Assembly: GCA_013397115.1 (NCBI GenBank)
Contig: VWZW01006255.1
Span: forward strand, 752,899 to 816,898
Direction: 5' to 3'
DNA length: 64,000 nucleotides
DNA from: Edolisoma coerulescens
Lineage: Eukaryota; Chordata; Aves; Passeriformes; Campephagidae
The notes under the pieces were generated by a model. It did not search any database. It was not told the origin of the DNA and saw only the letters and a program-made list of their open reading frames with translations. This document shows, piece by piece, positions 60,201 to 64,000 of the stretch. Numbering within the stretch: the first letter of the stretch is position 1; the number at the start of each line of letters is the position of its first letter. The translations under genes and the position numbers were made by a program.

Positions 60201-62733
60201 GACTTTCTACCATTTTCCTGGGTATTTAAATGCAGATGTTTGCCTCGTTGGTGTCTTGTACACTTAAAGCTTTTATTTGTAGACCTGAATTGCTCAGCAA
60301 AGCTGCTTGTAGGAAATTGTTAATTACCTTTTTTTTTTTTTTTAAATTGGGAAGATGATCAAGCATAATGGTAAATGAAGCCTCTGAAAATTGAACACTA
60401 CAGCATTATGATACTTAGGGAATCAAATTTGTGCATGCCATGGGCCTCACAGTAACAGCAAGGGATGGGCCTCAGTCACTCACACTGTGCTCATTCTTTG
60501 CATTGTGGCTTCTAACACAGGGAGGTTGGTCAAGTCATGACCTTCAGCAGCCTGGAAATGAACCTTCCCTATTCCTACCCTGACAGACAATTGCTCCTCT
60601 CCTTTCCCTTATGTTCTCTTCTGTAGTGTTTTAGTGTTTGCTGCCCCATTCACTTCTTTTCTCTGACATGACTCCTTTGCCCAGTTCTTTCTCCCACATC
60701 CTATGTGGGCAGAGCTGTGAGTGCAGCAGTCTGCTCCAGCTGGGCAGAGACACAGGACGGGGTGGTGGCTTCACAGGGAGGAAGACAGAGGAACCAGTAG
60801 ATTCCCTGCCCAGTCTTCCTGCTGCCTTGTTCTCTGCATTTTGTGCTACCCAGTTGTCAGTTTATCCCAAGACTGTACCTTGCCCTTCCCATAGCTGTCT
60901 ATCTGTCTGCACCCAGAAAGTTATGGGACTCTCAACATATCCTGAAAATTCTTCCTGTTATAGAGTCTCTTACCAAATGGCTTGCAAGTGTCTTAGGTTT
61001 GTTGTTCAGAAAAAGAATGAGTTTATTTTAATACATATCAATTACATATTTAGTCAGTAACTGGTATTATCCCAGGCTGTCTCAGGGCATTATATAGGAC
61101 ACTTTTCCAAGAAATTAAGGAACATAAATCATGATGTTTTAAAAACCTAAAAGACTTTTTTTGAGTGCTCTAGTATTTAGATCCATGATTTTTCTCCAGA
61201 GTATAAGACTTGTTGACAAAGGAAGATGGTCAGACTTCTCTCCTTGATAATCAAGTTCAAGCCAGAAATTCTTTTATGAATCTGTCTGAGATACTTGAAG
61301 CCATTACAGATCCCAATTACAGTTTGGAGGCTGCCACCCGTGTGAGTCAGGTGGTAAAACAGAAAAGTGTGAGTGTTCCCTAATCTGTGGAAAAACACCA
61401 CATCCTGTGTGGTAACTGAATGAGCAGGTTCCGTTTCCACAGACTATAGCTTAATGTGAAGCACATGAAAAGCACATCTTTTGCAGCTTTGAGGTTATTG
61501 AGGTTTGGAAGAGCTGTGGTTGAACTTAGATGGCGAGAAGAAGCTGAAGCTTGTGGCCTTTTTGCATTGGAGATGTTTCTAATTCTTTCTGATGCACTGT
61601 TGTGCTGTGAACATTATACTTGGCCCATAACAATGGAGCAGCCTCCACCCACAGGCAGTACAGCATTGGGCTGCAGATAGGGAGAAAGTTTTTAAAAGAT
61701 GATAATGGAATGGGAGGGATAAAAAGGCACTAATTTGCATGAAAGCAAAACTTGGAAGCAGCAGTACTCTATTAATGCACAGAAGAGTGAGTCTGACTTG
61801 CCTCCAAAACTCTTTCATGCTAAACTTCTTGGATTATTGACATTGAGATTGTGACACTAATTAAAAAGAAGTTGCTATCTCACTGTGATTGCTCTTCCAG
61901 GCTGAAGTGTTGCTAAGAACAGCTCAAACTTCATTTTCACCAGACCATACTTTATTCTGGGATGTCAGAACACATCCATATTGGCTCATTTCTAATTCTT
62001 TTGTAGCCCTGGCAAAAATAGATCTTAACTTACACCATAGGAATGAGTATAGATTGCACTTTTAACTGTATTAGGAAGCCTCTTCTCTATAAAACTTGAA
62101 TCTGTTGCCTGGACAATAAACTCTGTGAGTTCCTCCTCTTTTTAGCCAAAAGCAAAGGTAGAGCTAGCAGGTAGACATCCCAAGGTTAGCCAGCCTTGCT
62201 GTGCAGCTTCAGGGTCGAGCGGAGGAGTTCACCAGCCTGCGAGGACACAGCCCTGCACTGTCTTGCTTTGTGCTGGAAACACAAATGAAAGTTGGGCCAA
62301 AAACAATAGTGGAGGATGTGAATTGACTCAGGCAAATTGGAACATATGGCTAGGAAACGGTTAAAAAAGCCCTCAGTTGTAGGTATGTACTTGGTAAGAC
62401 AGTGGAAGCCACTCCCTGTCCCCAAGGAGGTGCTGTATGTGTCCTGCAGTACCACCCTGTGCTTCACTCCAGCACAGAAACCGGCAATGTCCACGGCTGT
62501 CTGTTCCCTCAGCAATCAGAAATCCTCCTGCCGCTCTGAGGGGAAGGAGCAGCTCGGCGTGGAGCAGCCTGGTTTCTGCACGGAGCGAGGAGGGATGATT
62601 GCTGATTGCCACATTATGTTTTGCAGCTATTGTCCAGGGAGACACACTGGAAGAAATCTACAACCAAGTGAAACAAATCATAGAGGAACAGTCTGGTCCT
62701 TACATCTGGGTTCCAGCAAAGGAAAAATTATGA
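3196..62733 (+). CDS. DLG1: DLG1 (SAP97) MAGUK scaffold, 22 coding exons, 5' end outside the window
   Basis: Membrane-associated scaffold of the MAGUK family. Its PDZ domains bind C-terminal tails of channels, receptors and adhesion or polarity proteins at synapses and cell junctions; the SH3-HOOK-GK unit binds adaptors such as GKAP/SAPAP and protein 4.1 (established for the family). In the sequence, 22 exons with GT-AG borders join in phase. Residues counted from the first exon here, I3 form: I1B 1-31, PDZ1 about 57-145 (GLGF 70-73), PDZ2 about 155-241 (GLGF 165-168), PDZ3 about 305-385 (GLGF 314-317), SH3 about 421-490 (ALFDYD 427-432, WW 462-463), HOOK 486-573, GK about 574-756. The total is 766 aa with I3 or 744 aa with I2. 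The GK segment has no canonical P-loop ([12 protein letters not shown] instead), as in other MAGUKs, so it should bind proteins and not phosphorylate GMP. The proline-rich I1B, the basic I3 exon and [13 protein letters not shown] identify DLG1 over DLG2, DLG3 and DLG4. The start codon and L27 are outside the window. Confidence 0.98.
3289..6631 (+). other. Intron between I1B and the next linker exon (3.3 kb)
   Basis: AT-rich intron. It contains a TGCATG (RBFOX-type) motif at 3687-3692, about 400 nt after I1B. There is also a 48-codon block at 4393-4536 that is open in phase 0 behind a plausible acceptor (see findings). A short CA run sits near 5605-5615. No recognised gene or mobile element. 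Confidence 0.75.
3301..3315 (+). repeat. (TTTTG)3 in a T-rich tract just after the I1B donor
   Basis: Three perfect TTTTG units begin 12 nt into the intron and are preceded by gtttttattctg. In RNA this is a U-rich tract directly behind a weak 5' splice site, the arrangement bound by TIA1/TIAL1 proteins (family knowledge; binding here is inferred). Confidence 0.7.
6632..6685 (+). CDS. DLG1: DLG1 exon: linker before PDZ1
   Basis: This 54-nt phase-0 exon reads [18 protein letters not shown]. It matches the mammalian segment [18 protein letters not shown] with one substitution (S for P). The acceptor is ttttaaag and the donor gtaagt. It is part of the flexible linker between L27/I1 and PDZ1. Length divisible by three. 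Confidence 0.96.
6686..9134 (+). other. Intron (2.4 kb)
   Basis: AT-rich intron with short A and T runs, including an A-rich stretch near 7570-7590. The open frames in it are short and unrecognised. Nothing else is supported. Confidence 0.75.
9135..9185 (+). CDS. DLG1: DLG1 exon: start of PDZ1
   Basis: This 51-nt phase-0 exon reads [17 protein letters not shown], identical to mammalian DLG1 as remembered. EYEEITLER forms the first beta strand of PDZ1, and the carboxylate-binding GLGF loop follows in the next exon. The acceptor is ttttatag and the donor gtaaca, which is fairly weak. Length divisible by three, but skipping would remove the first strand of PDZ1. Confidence 0.97.
9186..10160 (+). 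other. Intron (975 bp)
   Basis: Intronic sequence ending in a long T-rich tract (tttttttcccctctatctttag). No recognised element. Confidence 0.8.
10161..10285 (+). CDS. DLG1: DLG1 exon: PDZ1 carboxylate-binding loop
   Basis: This 125-nt exon enters in phase 0 and leaves with two bases of an Arg codon. It starts [20 protein letters not shown] and ends [21 protein letters not shown] is the peptide-carboxylate loop of PDZ1, which in DLG proteins binds C-terminal S/T-X-V type tails. The sequence is nearly identical to human; an A replaces S or T at one or two loop positions. The donor is gtagga. Confidence 0.98.
10286..11372 (+). other. Intron (1.1 kb)
   Basis: AT-rich intron with no recognised element. 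The acceptor tract is tgttgctgtctccag. Confidence 0.8.
11373..11542 (+). CDS. DLG1: DLG1 exon: end of PDZ1, start of PDZ2
   Basis: This 170-nt exon completes the split Arg codon and leaves with one base of a Gly codon. It begins [20 protein letters not shown]. The His of [11 protein letters not shown] is the alpha-B1 residue that selects Ser/Thr at ligand position -2 in class I PDZ domains. It ends [14 protein letters not shown], the first strand of PDZ2. The short PDZ1-PDZ2 linker (RRKPVTEK) fits the rigid tandem known for DLG proteins. Substitutions against human are conservative (V for M, V for I, T for S). Confidence 0.98.
11543..12058 (+). other. Intron (516 bp)
   Basis: Short AT-rich intron, donor gtacgt, acceptor ttttcaagcag. 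Nothing further recognised. Confidence 0.8.
12059..12195 (+). CDS. DLG1: DLG1 exon: PDZ2 core
   Basis: This 137-nt exon gives two bases to the Gly of the GLGF loop and ends in phase 0. It reads [20 protein letters not shown], then [20 protein letters not shown] and GDKLLA, with no change from human DLG1 as remembered. PDZ2 is the main site for Kv1 and NMDA-receptor tails in this family. The donor is gtaagt. Confidence 0.98.
12196..14153 (+). other. Intron (2.0 kb) with a CR1 fragment
   Basis: AT-rich intron whose only clear mobile-element trace is the CR1 fragment listed separately. The acceptor tract is tttgtttttctctttag. Confidence 0.8.
13671..13862 (+). mobile_element. CR1 non-LTR retrotransposon, truncated 3' end
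   Basis: A block of about 190 bp carries the typical CR1 3' end in sense orientation: gagggtggtgaagcattgga, then caggttgccagagaagttgt, then catccctggaagtgttcaag, gccaggctggatggggctct and gagcaacctggtct. It ends with a diverged form of the CR1 tail, ccattctgtgatcttctga. The segment after tctagttgtgg is shortened against full CR1 3' ends, so there is an internal deletion as well as 5' truncation. It has no coding capacity. CR1 is the dominant LINE of birds and common in other sauropsids, so this is the best clue to the host. Borders are approximate. Confidence 0.93.
14154..14298 (+). CDS. DLG1: DLG1 exon: end of PDZ2 and following linker
   Basis: This 145-nt exon enters in phase 0 and leaves with one base of a Ser codon. 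It starts [20 protein letters not shown]; the His of EEVTHEEAV is again the class I selectivity residue. It continues through VYLKVAKP (last PDZ2 strand) into the linker [14 protein letters not shown]. Human has [14 protein letters not shown], so two linker residues differ. The donor is gtaagt. Confidence 0.98.
18610..18860. promoter_or_regulatory. Candidate intronic enhancer with paired YY1-like motifs
   Basis: A stretch of higher GC and complexity inside an AT-rich intron. It contains GGGTGGGG (KLF/Sp-type), TCAGCTGATG (E-box CAGCTG), TGATAATC (GATA-type) and, at 18793-18816, CCGCCAT and ATGGCGG facing each other across 10 bases that include ATGTAA. CCGCCAT/ATGGCGG is the YY1 core. The motifs are seen directly; enhancer function is inference. 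Confidence 0.35.
21039..21102. repeat. Compound (TG)n(TA)n microsatellite
   Basis: About six TG units run directly into about eight TA units, then after a short interruption come further TATATA and GATATATATG units. It is low-complexity and likely length-polymorphic. No function is suggested. Confidence 0.9.
21927..22053 (+). CDS. DLG1: DLG1 exon: PDZ2-PDZ3 linker
   Basis: This 127-nt exon completes a Ser codon and leaves with AG of an Arg codon. It reads [20 protein letters not shown], then [20 protein letters not shown], then T. Human has a shorter, different run (SSQPVDNHVSPSSFLGQTPASPARYSPVSKAVLGDDEIT as remembered), so this Ser/Pro-rich linker is the most diverged part of the coding sequence here and is about two residues longer. 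It holds several Ser-Pro or Thr-Pro sites that could be phosphorylated (inference). Donor gtaatg. Confidence 0.96.
22054..23824 (+). other. Intron (1.8 kb)
   Basis: AT-rich intron with no recognised element. The acceptor is preceded by ttcctttcttttcctttag. Confidence 0.8.
23825..23981 (+). CDS. DLG1: DLG1 exon: PDZ3 core
   Basis: This 157-nt exon completes the Arg codon and ends in phase 0. It begins [20 protein letters not shown], continues [20 protein letters not shown], and ends [12 protein letters not shown]. It matches mammalian DLG1 PDZ3 throughout. PDZ3 carries the GLGF loop and the conserved HRGSTG start. The donor is gtagga. Confidence 0.98.
23982..25058 (+). other. Intron (1.1 kb)
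   Basis: AT-rich intron with no recognised element. The acceptor is preceded by gctttttttgtattacttgtag. Confidence 0.8.
25059..25161 (+). CDS. DLG1: DLG1 exon: end of PDZ3
   Basis: This 103-nt exon enters in phase 0 and leaves with one base of a Glu codon. It reads [20 protein letters not shown], then [14 protein letters not shown]. The His of ATHEQAA is the class I ligand-selecting residue. Human has VNSVDLRAASHEQ here; the G, K and T substitutions lie on the loop and helix start, not in the ligand groove. The donor is gtaacg. Confidence 0.97.
25162..35777 (+). other. Largest intron in the window, PDZ3 to SH3 (10.6 kb)
   Basis: Mostly AT-rich with GC-richer islands at about 26000-26700, 28800-29450, 31740-32000 and 34800-34990. 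The two longest open frames in introns of this region (122 codons on the minus strand at 34801-35169, 127 codons on the plus strand at 35234-35617) resemble no family I know and lack any sign of gene structure. Short TATG/TG-rich patch near 27897-27920. No DLG1 exon was recognised inside it, although introns of this size can hide small alternative exons. Confidence 0.7.
35778..35892 (+). CDS. DLG1: DLG1 exon: PDZ3-SH3 linker and start of SH3
   Basis: This 115-nt exon completes a Glu codon and leaves with AG of an Arg codon. It reads [20 protein letters not shown], then [18 protein letters not shown]. The [11 protein letters not shown] helix is the extension after PDZ3 that couples PDZ3 to SH3-GK in MAGUKs (family knowledge). 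SLYVR starts the SH3 fold. No change from human as remembered. Acceptor tgttacag, donor gtaatc. Confidence 0.98.
35893..42281 (+). other. Intron (6.4 kb)
   Basis: AT-rich intron. No gene, RNA gene or mobile element was recognised; short open frames of up to about 101 codons look like chance. The acceptor region is very T-rich (aattttttcttttcaatgtag). Confidence 0.75.
42282..42458 (+). CDS. DLG1: DLG1 exon: SH3 domain
   Basis: This 177-nt exon completes an Arg codon and leaves with AG of the next Arg codon. It reads [40 protein letters not shown], then [24 protein letters not shown] and the WW pair are the SH3 hallmarks. In MAGUKs this SH3 has a long insert and folds with a strand from after the GK domain, so it binds intramolecularly more than to PxxP ligands (family knowledge). 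One I for V change against human. Confidence 0.98.
42459..43256 (+). other. Intron (798 bp) with a short tandem repeat
   Basis: AT-rich intron containing the three-copy 21-bp repeat listed separately. The acceptor tract is gtgtgtgtttttgtggtag, with TG-rich sequence immediately upstream. Confidence 0.8.
42724..42786. repeat. Three tandem copies of a 21-bp unit
   Basis: The unit is close to TGTGGGTTTAATAACTTTACA. Copies start at 42724, 42745 and 42766; the second differs from the first at two positions and the third at about five, so the array is slightly aged. It lies 265 nt after the SH3 exon donor. Confidence 0.88.
43257..43326 (+). CDS. DLG1: DLG1 exon: start of HOOK region
   Basis: This 70-nt exon completes an Arg codon and ends exactly on a codon (GGG). 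It reads [20 protein letters not shown], then DKG. The basic [12 protein letters not shown] stretch is the start of the HOOK region, which in this family binds calmodulin and regulates SH3-GK packing. TRGDKG carries one Gly more than the common human TRDKG form. The next base pair of choice (I3 or I2) decides the reading frame downstream. Donor gtgagt. Confidence 0.97.
43327..47702 (+). other. Intron upstream of the I3 exon (4.4 kb)
   Basis: AT-rich intron. It contains a perfect 13-bp inverted repeat at 47027-47056 and a TGCATG motif at 46411-46416. The region before I3 is strongly pyrimidine-rich (tttgcccctccttctcttcttcag), a likely PTB-binding type tract. No gene or mobile element was recognised. 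Confidence 0.75.
47027..47056. repeat. Perfect 13-bp inverted repeat with a 4-base loop
   Basis: The left arm TAATGTCAAAAGT at 47027-47039 is the exact reverse complement of ACTTTTGACATTA at 47044-47056, with TGCT between. As RNA the stem could extend by two G-U pairs and one A-U pair. It lies 647 nt upstream of the I3 exon. Confidence 0.95.
47703..47802 (+). CDS. DLG1: DLG1 alternative exon I3 (protein 4.1-binding insert)
   Basis: This 100-nt exon starts in phase 0 and leaves with one base. It reads [20 protein letters not shown], then [13 protein letters not shown]. It matches the mammalian SAP97 I3 insert, which binds the FERM domain of protein 4.1 and directs the protein to the cell cortex (family knowledge). 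The cluster of Lys and Arg is evident. The acceptor is tandem (cttcagcag), so the first Gln could be left out by using the AG at 47704-47705. The donor gtaagt is strong. When spliced to the next constitutive exon the junction codon is CAG (Q). It cannot be combined in frame with I2. Confidence 0.97.
47803..48494 (+). other. Intron between I3 and I2 (692 bp)
   Basis: Short intron separating the two alternative exons. The end is pyrimidine-rich (ttttctttgtgattgtcttttt, then cttgccctctggggactactctgcag). At 692 bp it is too long for simple steric exclusion of the two exons, so the choice must depend on regulation or on loss of wrong transcripts. Confidence 0.8.
48495..48528 (+). CDS. DLG1: DLG1 alternative exon I2
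   Basis: This 34-nt exon starts in phase 0 and leaves with one base. It reads [11 protein letters not shown], and spliced to the next exon the junction codon is AAG (K). Human has [12 protein letters not shown]. In mammals I2 replaces I3 and is linked to a less cortical location (family knowledge). Acceptor actctgcag, donor gtaagt. Confidence 0.97.
48529..50125 (+). other. Intron after I2 (1.6 kb)
   Basis: AT-rich intron with a partly duplicated and partly inverted motif at about 49487-49551 (see findings). The end is rich in TTTC and TTTCT motifs. No gene was recognised. Confidence 0.75.
50126..50167 (+). CDS. DLG1: DLG1 exon: HOOK region, Ser-rich
   Basis: This 42-nt exon takes a base from I3 or I2 to make Q or K, then reads [13 protein letters not shown] and leaves with one base of an Arg codon. 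It is identical to mammalian DLG1 as remembered. Length divisible by three, so skipping would keep frame. Joined directly to the preceding constitutive exon (without I3 or I2) it reads S, M and then a TAA stop. The donor is gtaagt. Confidence 0.97.
50168..53294 (+). other. Intron (3.1 kb)
   Basis: AT-rich intron. About 230-490 nt before the next exon is a GC-richer, higher-complexity stretch (about 52800-53060) that contains TGCATG within GCATGCATGCA at 52970-52980. It carries overlapping 76-codon open frames on both strands that I do not recognise. A CT run lies near 50777-50790. Confidence 0.7.
53295..53345 (+). CDS. DLG1: DLG1 exon: end of HOOK
   Basis: This 51-nt exon completes an Arg codon, reads [16 protein letters not shown] and leaves with one base of a Val codon. 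The sequence is identical to mammalian DLG1. [10 protein letters not shown] forms the strand that joins the SH3 fold to the GK domain. The donor gtttgt is weak. Length divisible by three. Confidence 0.97.
53346..55345 (+). other. Intron (2.0 kb)
   Basis: AT-rich intron, no recognised element. The acceptor is preceded by tttttcctttatgtttaatag. Confidence 0.8.
55346..55447 (+). CDS. DLG1: DLG1 exon: start of the guanylate-kinase-like domain
   Basis: This 102-nt exon completes a Val codon and leaves with one base of a His codon. It reads [20 protein letters not shown], then [23 protein letters not shown] stands where guanylate kinases have GxxGxGK, so the ATP-binding P-loop is missing, as in all DLG proteins. 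Human has NYTRPVIILGP. Donor gtaagt. Confidence 0.98.
55448..55691 (+). other. Short intron inside the GK domain (244 bp)
   Basis: The shortest intron in the window, AT-rich, ending in ttatatttaaag. A 127-codon-class open frame does not occur; the frames that overlap it only run in from the next exon. Confidence 0.85.
55692..55864 (+). CDS. DLG1: DLG1 exon: GK domain, GMP-binding region
   Basis: This 173-nt exon completes a His codon and ends in phase 0. It reads [40 protein letters not shown], then [34 protein letters not shown] and [15 protein letters not shown] are the GMP-binding motifs of guanylate kinases, which in MAGUKs form the phosphopeptide site for partners such as SAPAP and LGN (family knowledge). 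One D for E change against human. Confidence 0.98.
55865..59413 (+). other. Intron (3.5 kb)
   Basis: AT-rich intron with a 12-base A run at 56455-56466 and a GGAAGGAAGAAAGAAGGG patch near 59188-59205. A faint CR1-tail-like string (ctctatgattctgc) at about 59141-59154 is not enough to call a repeat. Open frames of up to 119 codons (58803-59162) are unrecognised. Confidence 0.75.
59414..59523 (+). CDS. DLG1: DLG1 exon: GK domain core
   Basis: This 110-nt exon enters in phase 0 and leaves with AT of a Met codon. It reads [20 protein letters not shown], then [17 protein letters not shown]. Human has KPKSMENIM, so two residues differ. This is the central strand-helix part of the GK fold. Acceptor tttttag, donor gtgagt. 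Confidence 0.98.
59524..59879 (+). other. Intron (356 bp)
   Basis: Short AT-rich intron ending in gatgttttcactttcag. Nothing recognised. Confidence 0.85.
59880..59971 (+). CDS. DLG1: DLG1 exon: GK domain, helical lid
   Basis: This 92-nt exon completes a Met codon and leaves with one base of an Ala codon. It reads [20 protein letters not shown], then [10 protein letters not shown], identical to human as remembered. It forms the charged helices corresponding to the lid of guanylate kinases. Donor gtgtgt, moderately weak. Confidence 0.98.
59972..62626 (+). other. Last intron (2.7 kb)
   Basis: Mixed intron with a 15-base T run at 60329-60343 and GC-richer patches at about 60460-60900 and 62190-62620. 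The 140- and 142-codon plus-strand open frames here (60638-61060, 62337-62765) are the longest unassigned in the window. The second runs through the final DLG1 exon in a different frame, which argues for chance. No family recognised. Confidence 0.75.
62627..62733 (+). CDS. DLG1: DLG1 terminal coding exon with stop
   Basis: The coding part completes an Ala codon and reads [20 protein letters not shown], then [14 protein letters not shown] and TGA (62731-62733). The IWVPAKEKL end is the hallmark C-terminus of DLG1; this strand packs back on the SH3 fold. Human has LEDIYNQ and QSGSYIWVP, so E for D and P for S differ. Acceptor atgttttgcag. Confidence 0.98.
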
Positions 62734-63372
62734 AAACAGATTTTTATTTTTCATTTTCTAACTGACATCACCTACTACATCTGACGACTCTTAAGCCCTT
62801 CCAGTGGAGCCTGCCTCTAGTTCTTTCCAGCGTGGTTCATACCCTAACCATCACATTCTGCAGTTCCCATAATGCTTTACATTTGGTGTCTCTCTTAGTT
62901 TAAATAATTTGTATTATTGTGTGTTGTTGGTTTGCCATTTTTCAAACATGACAGTGGAATGGCCTGACCAGCTATTAGTTTAGGGTGGGGGTGGGAGGGA
63001 ATTGCTTGGTAAAATTCCTTAATGTTTAAGGGAAAGTAACTTTCAAAGATTTTTCAAAAAAGCTTTATAGACATTCTTTTAAAATTTCATAACAATTGAA
63101 AGAAAAGTTGTATTCAAGGAAGTTGTAATTTATGAGTAACTTTGCACGCTTAACTTTAATAGCATGGTTTGGTCAGGGCAATCAATTTCAGGTTTTATTT
63201 TCTGAGTTTAATCCTATTGTCACGGTATCTTCTTTTCTTTCCAGGCAGTTAGAAAGAAACTTTCAAATTTTGAGTTAGCATTTTCATTAAGTCCCATTAC
63301 TACTCCTAAAGGGATATTCATTTTCATAATTTCATATGGATATTCTTATAATCTATTTTTTCATTTTTTGCC

Positions 63373-63378
63373 AATAAA
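63373..63378 (+). terminator. Polyadenylation signal AATAAA (proximal)
   Basis: AATAAA 640 nt after the stop, followed about 15-35 nt later by a GU-rich stretch (gatgtgtaatgttttt). This is the usual layout for cleavage near 63395. Confidence 0.6.
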
Positions 63379-63683
63379 ATTGCTAGGGACAAAGATGTGT
63401 AATGTTTTTAATCTTCCTCATGAAACACTATTTATAGTGTGTTACAGAAATTCTTTATAGATAATGGTCATCACACTTTTTGAGCCTAAAAATATGTTTA
63501 GGTGCTAGGAAACCGTGTATTTTTCAGAGGAATGCCAAATTTCCATTGGCAATAATTCAGAAAACAGCTGCAGAGATGGTCATTAGGGCAATGAGAGAAT
63601 GATTCATAGCCTAAAAATGTGTGTGTTCTTAGGGGTCAGATTTTAATGAATATTTTACCCACAATAACTGCCTATTTTGTTAT

Positions 63684-63689
63684 AATAAA
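63684..63689 (+). terminator. Polyadenylation signal AATAAA (middle)
   Basis: AATAAA followed directly by an AT run and a T-rich stretch (taaactttctttaac). It lacks an obvious GU-rich downstream element. Confidence 0.45.
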
Positions 63690-63828
63690 TATATATATAT
63701 TAAACTTTCTTTAACTAAACTCTGTAACTATGGGAATTATTTTCTTTACATAGTTGCGCACACGTATAAATATATATATATAAAATATATATTTTTCTTT
63801 TACCACCTACTCCTAGCTTTTTGTTTTG

Positions 63829-63834
63829 AATAAA
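63829..63834 (+). terminator. Polyadenylation signal AATAAA (distal)
   Basis: AATAAA in a T-rich then A-rich context (gttttgaataaaaattaaaa). No clear GU-rich element follows within 40 nt. Confidence 0.4.
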
Positions 63835-63850
63835 AATTAAAAAAAACAAA

Positions 63851-64000
63851 TTAGAATTTACCTTCCTTAATCACGGAAAAATCAAATGGGCTGTGATGGC
63901 TGGGCATGAAGTCCAGGGAATATTAGTACAAGAAAAAAAACCATGCAAGTTCTCCTCTTTTCTACGGAATTCCGGGTGTTTGTCTTCCCCCGTCCCCTTT
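63851..64000. other. Sequence after the last poly(A) signal
   Basis: About 150 bases of mixed composition up to the window edge, ending pyrimidine-rich (gtcttcccccgtcccc). It may be more UTR or intergenic DNA. Nothing recognised. Confidence 0.6.

Larger units (their letters stand above)
62734..63850 (+). other. DLG1: DLG1 3' untranslated region (end uncertain)
   Basis: AT-rich sequence after the stop with no open frame of note. Three AATAAA signals are spaced along it, so UTRs of about 0.65, 0.97 and 1.1 kb are possible. AT dinucleotide runs lie at 63689-63701 and about 63770-63795. The real 3' end cannot be set without transcript data, and the UTR could continue beyond the last signal. Confidence 0.75.

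Noticed and set aside
60638..61060. 140-codon plus-strand open frame in the last intron
   Set aside because: The translation resembles no family I know, is Ser/Pro/Leu-rich and low in informative motifs, and lies in a GC-richer patch where stops are rarer. Likely chance.
62337..62765. 142-codon plus-strand open frame across the final DLG1 exon
   Set aside because: It reads the last DLG1 exon in the wrong frame. The DLG1 frame there is unmistakable (IWVPAKEKL and stop).
1..64000. tRNA, snoRNA, microRNA or CRISPR features
   Set aside because: No tRNA B-box in a cloverleaf context, no C/D or H/ACA pair I could support and no regularly spaced repeats were seen. The hairpin at 47027-47056 has too short a stem for a microRNA precursor.

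Overview
The window is vertebrate genomic DNA and holds the 3' two thirds of one large gene on the + strand. The gene is DLG1 (SAP97, discs large homolog 1), a synaptic and junctional MAGUK scaffold. Twenty-two coding exons can be read between 3196 and 62733. All have GT-AG introns, and their phases join without a break. They encode the alternative proline-rich I1B segment, PDZ1, PDZ2, PDZ3, SH3, the HOOK region with the alternative I3 and I2 exons, and the complete guanylate-kinase-like domain ending in AKEKL and TGA. Taking I3, the window encodes 766 residues; taking I2, it encodes 744. The promoter, the start codon, the N-terminal L27 region and the I1A exon lie upstream or were not found.

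The organism is very probably a bird. One CR1 LINE 3' fragment (about 13671-13862) is a sauropsid mark. The introns are compact: this part of the gene fits in 60 kb, and mammalian DLG1 is several times larger overall. The protein is close to mammalian DLG1 but has scattered substitutions. The DNA is AT-rich and interspersed repeats are sparse. The species cannot be named from the sequence.

Layout: 1-3195 intron; 3196-14298 I1B exon, linker, PDZ1 and PDZ2; 14299-21926 a 7.6 kb intron with a GC-richer, motif-dense candidate regulatory element near 18.6-18.85 kb; 21927-25161 PDZ2-PDZ3 linker and PDZ3; 25162-35777 a 10.6 kb intron; 35778-43326 SH3 and the start of HOOK; 43327-50167 the alternative I3/I2 block and the exon after it; 50168-62733 the rest of HOOK and the GK domain; 62734 onward the 3' UTR with several AATAAA signals. 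No second gene, tRNA, CRISPR array or intact mobile element was recognised. The many short open frames in introns look like chance.

The most notable feature is the arithmetic of I3 and I2. Only transcripts carrying exactly one of the two stay in frame. Including both, or skipping both, brings a stop codon within a few codons. Other points of interest are a weak I1B donor followed by a U-rich tract, a tandem acceptor at I3, paired inverted YY1-like motifs in the 7.6 kb intron, and a perfect 13-bp inverted repeat upstream of I3.
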